64,000 nt of DNA from Tuctoria greenei. Taxonomy: Eukaryota; Streptophyta; Magnoliopsida; Poales; Poaceae. Shown one piece after another: positions 1 to 11,015 of this stretch. The notes beneath the pieces are model-generated. The model ran no database searches, was not told the DNA's origin, and saw nothing but the letters and a program-made list of their open reading frames with translations. Made by a program: the position numbers and the translations under genes. Every line of letters starts with the position of its first letter. Position 1 is the first letter of the stretch. Location of the stretch: positions 119,008,866 to 119,072,865 of the forward strand of contig JAYESD010000010.1 in assembly GCA_036927565.1 (NCBI GenBank), in the 5' to 3' direction.

Positions 1-1020
1 TCAACCTCTACACCTTGCGTGCTACCAAGCGGCGACACCGACATGCCCGTCAAAGTCGTCCAGATTGGTTCCAATGCTACCCAGACCACTTGTATATCGG
101 GAGGTCTGGACGACAAATAGGAACTCGTGCTCGTCACTTTCCTCCGGGCAAATGTTGACGTATTTGCATGGAAACCATCACAGATGCCTGGGATCCCTAG
201 GGAGGTGATCGATCTCAACCTGAAGATATACCCCGATGCACGGCCAGTACGTCAGAAGCCCTGGAAGCAATCTATCGAACAGCAGAACTTCATCAGATAA
301 GAAATTGATGAGCTGTTTGACGCTGGTTTCGTCTGGGAAGTTCACCATCCTCGGTGGTTGGCAAACTCAGTCATTTTACCAAAGGCCGACAGGAAGCTTT
401 GGATGTGCATCGACTACACCACCTTGAATAAGGCATGCCGAAAAGACCCATTTCCACTTCCTAGAATAGATCAGATAGTGGATTCTACCACGGGGTGTGA
501 GTTACTGTGTTTCCTAGATGCGTCTTTAGGGTATCATCAGATTCAAATGTATAGGGAGGATGAATAGCATATTGTCTTCATTACAGTAGATGGGTTATAT
601 TGTTACACTGCAATGCCTTTTTGGTCAAAAAATGCTTGCTTCAACTTTTGTGCGAGCCATGCACAAAACATTTGGAGAGCTCATTAGGGACATAGTGGAG
701 GTCTATGTTGATGACATCGTCATCGAGGTGAAGAACAAGGAGTCACTCCTTGATAAACTGCAAGCCGTCTTCGACAAGCTGCGCTTGACGCTTACGAAGC
801 TCAACCTGGACAAGTGCGTCTTTGGGTTTAACTCTGGAAAGCTCCTCGGTTTATTGGTGACTCACCGAGGAATTGAGGAAAATCTGGCTAAAATCAAGGC
901 CATTAAAGAGATGCAGCCCCCAACTCACGTCAAGGATGTCCAGAAGCGCACTAGATGTCTAGCTGCGCTCAGTCGATTCATTTCAAGACTGGCAGAGCGT
1001 GCACTTCCCTTCTTCAAGCT
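1..1020 (+). pseudogene. T1 reverse transcriptase domain
   Basis: This copied element RNA into DNA in virus-like particles. The frame beginning at base 1 gives the pre-RT and finger region, with motifs such as MPGIPREVIDLNL, HHPRWLANSV, CIDYTTLNKAC and FLDASLGYHQI. The catalytic YVDD box (VYVDDIV) lies near 705-725. The sequence is broken: in-frame stops occur at 118-120 (KQE-like to K*E), 298-300 and 568-570, and a one-base frameshift near 620-645 moves the rest into the next frame. The thumb and connection follow (LGLLVTHRGIEENLAKI). Similarity is to RIRE2/Retand-type polyproteins. Family is sure; it is certainly non-functional. Confidence 0.92.
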
Positions 1021-1660
1021 ATTGAGGAAATCCGGGCCATTTCATTGGTCCGAAGAAGTACAGAAGGCGTTCCAAGAGCTCAAGCAGCACCTCATTACAC
1101 TAACAGTTCTGGTAGCTTCAGAGCCTGGTGAGCCTCTCCTACTTTACATTTTGGCAACTACGGAGGTTGTCAGCATGGTTCTGGTCGCGGAAAGATCGGA
1201 GCCATCTTCAGCTCAGGAGACTAGGCCCTTTGGGAGGGTCCGGAATTACCTGTAGGCGAGTCTGGGTCACAGCCCCCAGGCACAGATCCTAAAGGTAAGA
1301 GGCCTGAGGATCAACCTCTCTCAATTGAGGGAGTTCTTGCAGTACAAGAAGAAGGTCCGGACACCTTGGACGAGGTCCGGGCCAATGAAGAACAAGACCC
1401 GAACCCTTCTGGGAGGGTCCAGATAACTCAAGAAGATGATGCAAACCCCTCTGGGAGGGTCCGGGTTGATGGAGAAGAAGCTTTGGGCCCCTCTGGGAGG
1501 GTCTAGACTGTCCATCGGCCAGTGTACTTCATCAGTGAAGTACTTCATGATGCCCAAACTTGCCACATTGAGGTGCATAAGCTGCAGTATGCAGTCCTTA
1601 TTGTCTCAAGAAAGCTACGTCACTACTTCCAAGCTCACAAGATATCAGTGGTAACATCCT
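1021..1660 (+). pseudogene. T1 first (degenerate) RNase H with repeat-rich insert
   Basis: After the RT connection comes the native Ty3/gypsy RNase H start (GPFHWSEEVQKAFQELK, then EPLLLYILATTEVVS). The usual catalytic Asp of the YxDAS motif is replaced, as is common in Tat elements. The frame stops at 1253-1255. An acidic, proline-rich linker then reads open in the next frame until the stop at 1507-1509. The domain resumes with PVYFISEVLHDAQTCH and RKLRHYFQAHKISVV (about 1517-1660). In relatives I know, the two halves are separated by only a short loop, so the insert of roughly 100 codons is unusual. Confidence 0.8.
1226..1506 (+). repeat. Dispersed GGGAGGGTCC-type repeats inside the T1 RNase H linker
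   Basis: Four imperfect copies of CCCTYTGGGAGGGTCYRG lie at about 1226-1242, 1403-1420, 1445-1462 and 1489-1506. The last three are spaced about 42-45 bp apart. In frame 1 the last three encode PSGRV blocks separated by acidic stretches (ITQEDDAN, VDGEEALG). Confidence 0.8.
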
Positions 1661-1669
1661 TTCCACTAC

Positions 1670-2318
1670 TTGCAATATTGCATAACCCAAATTCTACTGG
1701 AAATATTGCCATGTGTTTGCGGAGCTGGCAGAATTCAATCTCAAATTCCTGCCTCCACATGCCATCAAGAGTCAGGCGCTGGTCGACTTCGTGGCAGAGT
1801 TGACTCCTTCTCCATCAACTCTAGGGGGCCCCAGAAGCCGGATCCTAAGGTCCCAATCTTCACTGAGCCTCACTGGACTCTCTACTTCGACGGCTCCGTG
1901 CAGAAGCAACGGGCTAGAGCTGGAATCCTTATTCTTGCCCCGACCATGGAGAAGGTCAAGTACATGGTACACCTTGACTTCAAGGCAACCAACAAAATTG
2001 CAGAGTACGAAGCTCAAATCTACAGATTCAAGGTGGCGCTATCATATGGCGTTAGGCAGTTAATGGTGAAGGGTGATTCACAACTCATCAACAAGAAAGT
2101 CAAAGGTGAATGCAGTTGCAACAATCCCCAACTAGCTGCATATTTACTTGAAGTCTTGAAGCTACGGAAGGACTTCCACGTCCTAGATCTCTATCATATC
2201 CAGCGTCTCAATAACGCTGAAGTTGATGATCTCTCGACGAAGGCTTCAACAAGAGCTCAAGCTCCAGACAAAGTTTTTCTCAGAAGATTGTCAGGACCTG
2301 CCGCTCAGCCTATCGAAC
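1670..2318 (+). pseudogene. T1 second RNase H (archaeal-type aRH)
   Basis: The linker AELAEFNLKFLPPHAIKSQA and LVDFVAEL (about 1717-1803) precedes a plant-type RNase H fold. Its catalytic residues are visible: Asp in LYFDGS (about 1886), Glu in IAEYEA (about 1996), Asp in VKGDSQL (about 2070) and a late Asp in NAEVDDLS (about 2220). This extra RNase H is known from Tat-lineage elements and is thought to help remove RNA during reverse transcription. The stretch from about 1860 to 2318 is open and comparatively well kept. It is cut at 2318 by S1; the following residues are found at 52987. Confidence 0.9.
2314..2318. repeat. Target-site duplication of S1, left copy (cgaac)
   Basis: The five bases cgaac precede the first LTR base of S1, and cgaac occurs again directly after its last base at 52982-52986. 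A 5-bp TSD is normal for Ty3/gypsy integrase. Confidence 0.9.
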
Positions 2319-3810
2319 TATGACACCCGGTTCGGAAAATGAACCAAGAGAACTCATATGTCTGACCAGGACGTTCAACACACATACACAAGTGCATTCA
2401 CAAAAGGATATATAGAAAATTACCACAGAACAAGATTAATTAAGCACTTTTATTACAGAAATTAATAATATCCTCAAATTAGAATTCTAATGATTATTAA
2501 CAACATGTCTAAACTAATGTAGTGGAAATAAACTAATTAAGCAACTAAGCAAACTAAGCAATAAGGGTAGTGCGGCTCCCAGCATAACCACAGGCAAAGC
2601 TGACGGCAGCACACAGCCTAGGACTCCTTATTAACGTCGTGATACTCCCAATCCTGACCTGCAACTGTTGGTGGGGGAATTGCAAGGGTGAGTACATGTC
2701 ATACTCAGCAAATGTGGGAAAGTATGACATGTAGCTGATTCAAATGATGATTATAATAAAGGCTAAGTGCTGAAAAGTACATTAAAACATTTGAAAAGCA
2801 ATATATTGTATGTTTGTGAATTAAACCCATCATAAACCATGTAGTTATCATAATACCAGTCCATATTTCATTACCATCATCCATATTCCAGATTTCTCAT
2901 TACCATTAACCATATCCATGGTCATAAACCATAATACCATCCCATAACCAGTACCAAACCATTCCAATACCAAGTTCCCTCTAATCATGTAGGTCATTCA
3001 GGTGCTCATAACCGGGAGCACCCATACTCGGCCTCGTGGTGGCACTGTTGTCCTGGCATATTCTCGGATGAACTGGTCCTTAGATCTAAATCAAGCAACC
3101 ACCATGTCTTCCAACCCATCTACAAACCAGGCTTGCTTAGATCACCCATTACCATATCATATTAAACAGTCCATATAACCAAAATCTCATTAATGCATAA
3201 TTAAATAGTATAATTGTTTTCCCGTCCCCATTAACTAAGCAAAGCAAAGGTAAAAAGCCCTTCCTGACTCTCTACCATGTATTCCACGTGACAAAGCTTG
3301 TTAAATAAAGCTAGTGAACTTCGTATCATAGGAATTCCCATCAAATTGACACAAGTATGCAGTTTTGAAAACAAAACATTTACTATAAAAACAGGATCAA
3401 TATGTTCAAGGACACTTGTCTTGCTCTTGGGCTTAATTTGGGTCAAAGTCTTCAAATTCCTGGTGCTGGATGTCCTCCAGAGCACTCTCTAGCGCAAATT
3501 CATCTAAATCATGCAATAAACATAAAAGACAAGAATTACAATCAATAAGTGCACATATGTTACTCAACATGTCATGACATGCATGATTAATGCAAATGCG
3601 AAGGAAAACTAGTTAATGAGTTGTTAATAATGTTTACTATCTAGTTCTAATAGTTTTTAACAAGTTTGGACAAGTTTGGAGTTGATTCGAAACAATTTAG
3701 AATTAATTTGATGGAAAACAGACAGCCAAACTGGACTAGTCTGCTGTAGGGCCAGACTAGTCCGCCTTTCGCAGAAACATCGAGATAGGATTTTCTAGAT
3801 CGACGTGAAT
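2319..3810 (-). repeat. S1 3' LTR, distal (3'-end) piece
   Basis: This is homologous, on the opposite strand, to the second part of the S2 LTRs (about 20290-22144). The first bases read tatgaca against expected tgtgaca, so the terminal TG is mutated. A 362-bp segment present in the 5' LTR copy (about 50895-51256) is missing at 3018-3021. There is no gene. The piece ends at 3810, where L1 inserted into the sequence gacgtgaattttggg. Confidence 0.9.
3806..3810. repeat. Target-site duplication of L1, left copy (tgaat)
   Basis: tgaat lies directly before L1 and again directly after it (44458-44462). The homologous S1 5' LTR at about 52037 reads gacgtgaattttggg without interruption, which is the empty site. 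Confidence 0.88.
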
Positions 3811-6800
3811 TTTGAGGACCAGGTCCACATATTCTAGGAATTGCAGAGGGTGGTGCCGTGCGATGCGGCACCCAACAGCACACACAAAAAGAATATGACA
3901 AAATACAAATTTTTATTTATATAAATAGCAGAAGACTTTTACAATACTTAATGTACAGTAGAAGAGAATACTCATAGCTAAACTATCAGCCTAGCTATGC
4001 AAAAGTACAGTCATCCATCCCGCGGACACTGCACACTAGCTACACACAAACTTACGTTGTGCAGGGCTCCCACTCGGCGGTATACCCCGACGGGGGCATC
4101 GCCTCATCTTCGGGCCCTTCTTCATATGTCTCACCTGCAAACAACTTAATATAGCAACTGTGAGCATGAAGGCTCAGCAAGACATAACCGTCTCACCTAA
4201 AGATGGAACTCTATATGCAGGGATACTTAACATAAGCATAAATATTGCAGTAAAGTGACTCACCTAAATGTTGATCCTTAATTTTCAAGTTATTAACTGA
4301 AGCTTACAAGTTTAATAAATAACTTTAGTGAGCATAATTGACAACATCCAAAGTTTCAAAACAATTATAATTCCATACATCGTATTCTCCTGACTCCTTC
4401 AGTATTTACTACGTCACAGTGCAGTGAACAAGCGATACTCAAATAACCGCGAGGGACGTTGACTTCAATTAGGAGACACCCGGATAACACATCACATACA
4501 CCCATTTCAGAAGTGGATCAAATCACACATCAATACTATGTTGTATGCAACAACCTTTCAAAGGAAACCCAAATATCAAATCGGTCCTTCCGTAACGGGC
4601 AGGAGGTCCCCGCGTGGAGCATCTTCTATGCCCACTGGCAGATTTACACCTTGCTACCCTCAGCCCACTCCTATAAAACGGTAAGGTAAGCCTCGACACC
4701 CAGGTTAACCAATTCCATCAGTTTCCTGGTTTCCATATAGCCAGTATGCATCCTGTACAGTTCAAACTTGTCCAGCAGGGCCGCACACGGATCGGTCCTC
4801 AATCGACACAAGCAGGGCTATGCACGTGAGACCACGTCTCGCTGCATCCTACCTGCTGCTCGGTCTCAATTTCATATTCATAAACCATTCTTCGATCAAC
4901 TCCATCACGTGTGATAAAATCCTATCTCGCAAGTATATTCCACCTACTCGACTTCTACTGGATTCCTGAATCTTAAGCATAGCATTTTCTACTCGTCGGG
5001 CTGTAGACCTACCCAATACTCCATGGGATTTATGGGTCATGCAAGTGGAGTAAAAAACACCTTACCCCTAATGCACAAAGTCATCCTAGACATAAGTGAT
5101 AATAATATAAACTTTGAAATAGCACTTAAATGAAAACCGGGCCTTGCCTAGTTGTGATTCAGAGAGGAAGTTAGATTCTGGGAGGATGCTCCCAAGGCCT
5201 GCGGGTCCTCCTCGATTTTGGTCACTATATGATATGCAATATATAAAGTACATGAGTGATATAGAAAGTATAGAGAAGATCTTATAAATATTGATCAGGT
5301 ATGTAAATTATTTTAATTGGATTTGGGATTTTTACAGTGGACACTAGTTTCTATGAGGAAGATCTGGACCAAAAATTGGAGATGTTCAAGAAAGCTTGTT
5401 GTCTCTAAAATTCCAACAAGAAGAAGGCTTCTCTGAATTTCGGTTATAATTCTGTAGCTTTGTCATGGCTAAAAGTGGATGGTCATGGTAGAGGGGGTCT
5501 CCTTGGTTCTGGGAAATTTTGTTTCACATTTTTCTGAGCTTCCTACAGGGAGAAACTTATTTTACAAAAAAGCTGAAAATGGTTCTGTACTTCTCTTAAC
5601 TTTCAACTACATAGAGATTTCAAACACTGATCATCCCAGTAATTTAATTCCAATGAACTTGAAATTTCTACTGGAGATCAATTATAGTTTTATGAGTGTC
5701 CTGACCAAAATTAGGAATTTTCCAATTAACATAACAGGAGTAATTAATTTCCCAACCAATTAGCTCAAAGGAATTAATTATGAAAATTCTGGGAGTTTTA
5801 TGTCTAACAAATTGCACCACTACAAACTAGGGATCAAGTTGAGTCTACCAGAATTTATTTGGAAATGTTTGAGAAATTCTACTAGGAGTAATGGATTTTT
5901 GAAGTTTGCTCAAATCCTGGAATTTTTTTCTTATTGGAAAGTTTAATTAAACCCGCTGGCCCCACTCCATTTAAATCGACCAATCAGAGTGAAGCCGCAC
6001 CAAGGACCATGGATTTACCCCGCAGCTGCACCAGATCAAACAGCCGCAGCTAATCCGCGCGGTTGAATGAACCGCTGACAGGCGGGGCCCGCCGGTTGTC
6101 TTCAACCTTGCGACGCGCCGCTTGGCCGCGCCGGCGCAGCGCCGACGAGCCCGGCGGGATGGCTTCGTCGACCTCCTCTCGGCTCGGCCGTGACCGCCTA
6201 GCCCTAAAATCGGGCGTGCTACACGCTGGTGATGTCCAATCGCGACGGCGAAGACCGGAGGTGAGCGTGCGACGGTGGCGGCGGAGCTAGAGTTTCGGTG
6301 ATGGATGGAATCGCTCGGGAATGGCGCAAGGAGCTCGGGGAAAGGCTGGGAACATTCATGAAAGCATGAGGAAGATGACCTTGGAGAGAAAAAGGGATGA
6401 ACTCGCCGACAAAGTCGACTTCGACGGTCGACCGACAGGATTCTTTGTGGCGGTGGGGAAAACTTGAAATCCGACCTCATCTCTCGATGATTTCCCTCCA
6501 TTATTGGTGAGATGGTGCGACGGAAGATCTAGAAGATATTACTTTATTGGATTGAAAATTTGTTGCACGTAGAAACGGAATTAAACCAATGATCTAATGA
6601 CCTTAGTATGAACTGGCCACGGTGAAACTCGATATACAAACGCTAGGAGGCACGATAAGGGCTGAAACTTCACCAGAAGCATCTATGTACCTTTGTGCAC
6701 CTTATTGCTTCAAAGAAGGAGATGAAAATTGCTTGCAATAGCTTGTCTTCATGGAGCAGAGAGCTCACCGGTGGCTTCATCCGCAAGCTCCAGAAAAACT

Positions 6801-7604
6801 TCAAAATACCGCGCCGATAAGTAGTGAATCAAGCAAGCAAGGTGATGGGAAGGAAGAGCACCAAGTTGTGCTACATTTTCCTGTTGGAAGCATGGCGAAA
6901 GATGGCTTCGTTGGGCCAGCAAGTCAAGCGACGTCCAGGTGGTGCAGTTCTGTTTTTGCGGCGAGTAAAGGAGCGACGGCGGTGTGTTGGATGAGTATGG
7001 CCGACGATACACGAGTGGAGGCGTCTAAAACCACTTTGGGTGCCACGGAGGTACTTGCTTTGCATGCCTCGTCGCGGTGGCAAGTTTTGCCGGTGTTGAG
7101 GCGCGGGGACAGCCGTAAACAGAGCACTCAGTTGGTTCCATCGAGTGGGAGAGGCTGACAGTGAGTCCCACTGCCCTTTTCATCCCAATCCTTCTCTGGA
7201 ACTTCAATTCCCCCACATGTCCAAAAATGCTAGATTTTTGTGGAGATGCCAATTTAAATATGGAGATTAAGATTATGAATTGGATTTTGATTTCGGAAAA
7301 GTTTCATATGGATTTCCTTCAAATTTGAATTTGAATAGAATTCAATATATCCATTGAATTAAATAGAATTTGAGCTCCAAATTTTATGAAAATTGACAGG
7401 GATGCTATTTGGAATATTTTGAAGCTATTTGTGAAATCAAAATTTTATTTTGGTCAAGTTTGAACAGAGGCTAAATTTGAATTTTTGAAATCCTTCAATT
7501 AAGGTTTAAAATGGTTTGATTTCTCATTTTCGAATTTAATTTCTTTTCCCATCCAAATTTCAATATCTCCCATCTGAACTTTGCATTTTTCTAAGGCTTT
7601 TACA
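3811..7604 (-). repeat. L1 3' LTR (3.8 kb)
   Basis: This matches 15272-16077 plus 41537-44457 (L1 5' LTR) throughout, and the second half of the L2 LTRs more distantly. The outer end reads TTTGAGGACC where the inner copy at 15272 has TGTGAGGACC, a one-base change. A GC-rich block at about 6000-6450 carries long spurious ORFs. No gene was recognised in it. Confidence 0.92.
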
Positions 7605-7618
7605 TCCCCCCCCCCATA
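7605..7618 (-). promoter_or_regulatory. L1 polypurine tract
   Basis: On the minus strand a run of about ten G preceded by ttttat abuts the first base of the 3' LTR (TGTAAAA). This is the expected plus-strand primer for reverse transcription. Confidence 0.85.
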
Positions 7619-7734
7619 AAAGAATATCGTCCTGAGATTACAAATAAAAGAGACAGAGGTGAAAATGTTACCGGATATAAGATGATAACAACTCCAGATA
7701 GTTTGATCGGATAAAATCCTAGCTCTCCCATGTC

Positions 7735-8186
7735 GCTTCCTCAGTGGTATGGTTGCTCCACAAGACTTTCTAGAAGTACAAAGTCTGATTCCTGGTGGTG
7801 CGAGTCTTTTCATCGATAATCCAGAGTGGATACTCAGAATATGTGAGATCCGGTTGGAGAGCTTCGATGTCTTCGGTGCAGATTTCAGTTGAGGATTTAA
7901 GACACTTCTGCAGCTGGGAAATGTGGAATACATTATGAACTCCCGAAAGTGAAGCCGGTAACTCCAAACGATAGGCCACGGGTCCGCATTTTTCAAGGAC
8001 GGCGAACAGACCATTGAATCGGGGAGCAAGCTTTCCCTTCACTCCAAAATGATGAATTCCTTTCATCGAAGAGACACGGAGATAAACTTGGTCTCTGATG
8101 TTGATGTGGAGAGGTCGACGTCTTTTATTTGCATAGCTTTTCTGACGAGATTGAGCATCCTTGAGATTTGTTTGGATCACTCGCAC
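7735..8186 (-). pseudogene. L1 integrase C-terminal part and chromodomain
   Basis: The minus strand from 8186 gives the post-core region (QSRQKSYANKRRRPL, VYLRVSSMKGIHHFGVKGKL, APRFNGLFAVLEKCGPVAY, HNVFHISQLQKCL). The degenerate chromodomain typical of Tekay elements follows (WIIDEKTRTTRNQTLYF, stop, KVLWSNHTTEEATWES). Chromodomains of this class are thought to steer integration to heterochromatin. A stop at 7770-7772 splits the chromodomain. The downstream polypurine tract follows after about 120 bp. Confidence 0.88.
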
Positions 8187-8246
8187 TCGTTCTTCGGCTT
8201 CATTTACAAGATCAATTCCGTATATAACCCGCTTGCTGGATTCACA

Positions 8247-9178
8247 CTAGTTGAGTGGTGTGTGACATTTACGGCGGTAGAGAGCTTCATACGGCGCCAT
8301 CTTGATGCTAGCTTGATAGCCATTGTTGTAAGAGAACTCCGCCAACGGCAAATGATCATCCCAATTTTTACCGTGGTGGATGGCACAAGCGCGTAGCATA
8401 TCTTCCAAAACTTGATTCACCCGTTCAGTTTGGCCATCAGTCTGGGGTGATATGCGGAGCTTCTGATCAGTTTTGTCCCCAATAACATGTGCAGCTGCTC
8501 CCAAAAATGAGCAACGAACAGTGCAACGCGATCTGAAATAATCGTCCGCGGAACTCCGCGCAAGCACATGATTCTTGCAATATATAACTCTGCATATTTC
8601 TTGGCAATGTACTTTGTATGTACCAGAATAAAATGAGCTAATTTAGTTAGTCGATCGACTATCACCAAAATTGAATCATGCTTGTGGAATGTGAGAGGTA
8701 ATCTGACAATAAAATCCATACTAATGTCCTCCCATTTCCAAGCCGTAATTTTCAATGGTTGCATCTGTCCGGCCTTTCTCACGTGGTCGGCTTTCACCCG
8801 CCGACGCGTATCACACTCCGATACGTACATTGCAATTTCTCTCTTCATTCGTGTCCACCAAAATCTGGTTTTCAAATCTTGGTACATCTTGTTGCTGCCC
8901 GGATGAATAGAGTTCTTGGACAAGTGAGCTTCGTCCAAGATTTTCTTCCGATGTGTCATATCACGGGGTACCACTATACGGTCTTTGAACCATAGAGTAC
9001 CATGTTCATCACTCCGGAAACACTTCATTTCCCCATTATTCATTCTCCTCCAGATGTGCGACATACCCACGTCTATCTTTTGAACTTCCATAATCTCCTC
9101 TCGTATGGTAGGGATGAGAGCAAGATTATATAATGCTCCATATGGAACCAAGTATAAACTCGGTTCGTCCTCTTCCAT
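8247..9178 (-). pseudogene. L1 integrase core
   Basis: From 9178 down, the frame contains the zinc-binding HHCC region (LDEAHLSKNSIHPGSNKMYQ, FWWTRMKREI, SECDTRRRVKADH; the second Cys of CxxC has become Arg). The core follows, with the first Asp in MDFIVRLP and the second Asp in IISDRVAL. The frame breaks near 8420-8440. The next frame (8567-8247) carries the third region with TDGQTERVNQVLEDMLRA and EFSYNNGYQAS. The frameshift, the Cys loss and the stop mean no active enzyme. Confidence 0.9.
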
Positions 9179-9179
9179 T

Positions 9180-9770
9180 GGGTAATGGACAGATTATTGA
9201 CGTGAGACTTGCGGCTCAGCGCATCGGCAACTACATTTGCCTTGCCAGGACGGTAATGAATTTCAATCTCATAATCTTTGATCAGTTCTAACCATCATCT
9301 CTGCCGCATATTCAGCTCATTCTGAGTGAAGATATATTTCAGGCTCTTGTGATCGGTGTAGAGGTGCACTAGATTTCCGAGTAAATAATGCATCCACATT
9401 TTCAAATCAAGTACCATGGCAGCGAGCTCAAGGTCATGAGTTGGATAATGCTGCTCCTGATTTTGGAGCTGCCATGATCCATACACGATCACACGCCCTT
9501 CTTGCATCAACACGCAGTCGAGACCAATACCAGACGCATCACAATAAACATCGAAAGATTTGGTCGTATCTAGCTGAGCTAGCGCCGGGGCTGTTGTTAG
9601 ATGTTTCACCAATGCTTGGAATGCATCCTCACATGGCTTACTCCAAATATATTTAGTCCCCTTTTTCAGCAGCTTCGTCATCGGTTTAGCAATTTTTGAG
9701 AAGCTCAGAATGAACCTCCGATAATATCCTGCTGACCCGAGGAAGCTGCGAACTTCGTGTTCAGACGTTG
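9180..9770 (-). pseudogene. L1 RNase H domain
   Basis: The frame continues from RT (SFLGSAGYYRRFI, FSKIAKPMTKLLKKGTKYI). Catalytic positions show in FDVYCDASGIGLD, LELAAMVLDLK and YTDHKSLKYIF, then VVADALSRKS. A CGA-to-TGA stop follows NMRQR near 9293-9295. A second break separates it from the integrase frame starting at 9178. Confidence 0.88.
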
Positions 9771-10554
9771 GAGACTTCCATTTCAGCACTTGCACAATTT
9801 TGCTTTGATCAACCGTGATGCCCTCCGCTGAAATAATGTGACCCCGAAATGGTACTTCGCTCATCCAAAACTCACACTTGCTGAATTTTGCACAAAGCTC
9901 ATGATCTCGCAATTGTTGGAGCATGATATGCAAGTGTTTGGCGTGTTCTTACTCCAATTTAGAATAAACAAGAATGTCATCGATGAAGACCAGGACAAAC
10001 TTGTCCAACTCCAGCATAAACATTGAATTCATTAAATACATTAAGTGAGCCGGCGCGTTGGTAAGCCCGAATAACATGACGAGATATTCATAGAGCCTGT
10101 ATCTCATCGAGAATGCCGTCTTCGATATATCCTCCGGTTGGATTTTTATTTGATGATATACGGACTGAAGATCCATCTTTGAGATTACTTTAGCACCCAC
10201 TAATTGGTCGAATAAAATATCGATGCACGGTAGTGGATACTTGTTCTTGATCATCACGGCAGTAAGCAGACGATAGTCCACACACAGGCATAACGTCTTG
10301 TCCTTCTTATTCACAAATAATGCGGAGCAGCCCCAAGGTGATGAACTTGGGCGTATGAGACCTTTGTCCAGCAGGTCCTTCAAATGCTCCTTTAATTCCA
10401 CCAACTCATTTGGTGCCATCTTGTACGGCCTTCGCGAAATAGGTGTGGTTCCCGGAATAAGTTCAATCTTGAACACGATGTCCCTATCGGGTGGCACACC
10501 CGGAAGGTCGTCGGTAAACACGTCCGGATATTCACGGACCACGAATGTCTTCAA
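9771..10554 (-). pseudogene. L1 reverse transcriptase domain
   Basis: From 10554 the frame reads VVREYPDVFTDDLPGVPPDR, RPSSSPWGCSALFVNKKD, CVDYRLL and the catalytic FIDD box in VLVFIDDILVYSK near 9965. A stop at 9949-9951 ends this frame. The continuation (KFSKCEFWMSEVPFRGHIIS) is in the next frame from 9933. Several conserved residues are changed (VYHQI for GYHQI, LFGLTNAPA for SFGLTNAPA). Confidence 0.9.
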
Positions 10555-10657
10555 GCTTTGTGGCTTCCGTGTTATATGTGGCTGGAATTTCTTGGATAAG
10601 GCGGTCTAGAATAAGAGTGTGTGGTTCATGTAGTGGAGAGTTCAAATGGACCACAAG

Positions 10658-11015
10658 TTAAACAATGTCGAGAACAGCACCATGATGGTGCAGCCACGAC
10701 ATTCCTAAAATGATATCAAGCTTCTGACTCTCCAATATAATTAGATAAGTCATATATAGATTTCCTTCCACTTGAAGTGGTGCTCTATAGACCATTCTAT
10801 CAGTTGCAACTGTCCCACCCGCAGTGCAAATCAAATATGAACATTTTGTGGGAATGATTGGTAATTGGTATTTGATGACATATGATTTGCTAATAAAATT
10901 ATGGGTGGCACCGGAGTCAAATAATATGACTACGGCATTTTTGAGTAGAGAAAACGTACCCGAAAAGACGGGTTCGCCTTCCGGCACGTCTTCGATAGCT
11001 AGATGGTTGACGTTG
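10658..11015 (-). pseudogene. L1 aspartic protease domain
   Basis: This would process the Gag-Pol precursor. It reads on in frame from gag. The active-site loop LFDSGATHNFISKS (near 10925) is intact, followed by LPIIPTKCSYLICT and the flap and C-terminal strand LDIILGMSWLHHHGAVLDI. It stops at 10658. Confidence 0.9.

Larger units (their letters stand above)
1..2318 (+). mobile_element. T1, Tat-lineage Ty3/gypsy element, left part (pol, 5' end outside window)
   Basis: This is the oldest, outermost layer. It encodes reverse transcriptase, a degenerate RNase H and a second, archaeal-type RNase H in that order. The second RNase H is the hallmark of the Tat lineage (Retand, RIRE2 and Ogre type). 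The gag, protease and 5' LTR would lie before the window. The element is cut after base 2318 by S1 and resumes at 52987 with the integrase, in the same orientation. The five bases cgaac flank the S1 insertion on both sides. The order RT, RH, aRH, INT is collinear across the 50-kb gap. Confidence 0.93.

Noticed and set aside
1321..1578. 85-codon minus-strand frame over the PSGRV repeat
   Set aside because: It is the shadow of the repeat-rich linker on the coding strand.
5971..6501. 176-codon open frame on the minus strand, Arg/Ser-rich
   Set aside because: It lies in the GC-rich block of the L1 3' LTR. The sister LTR (42812-43341) breaks it, and its composition is that of translated GC-rich DNA.
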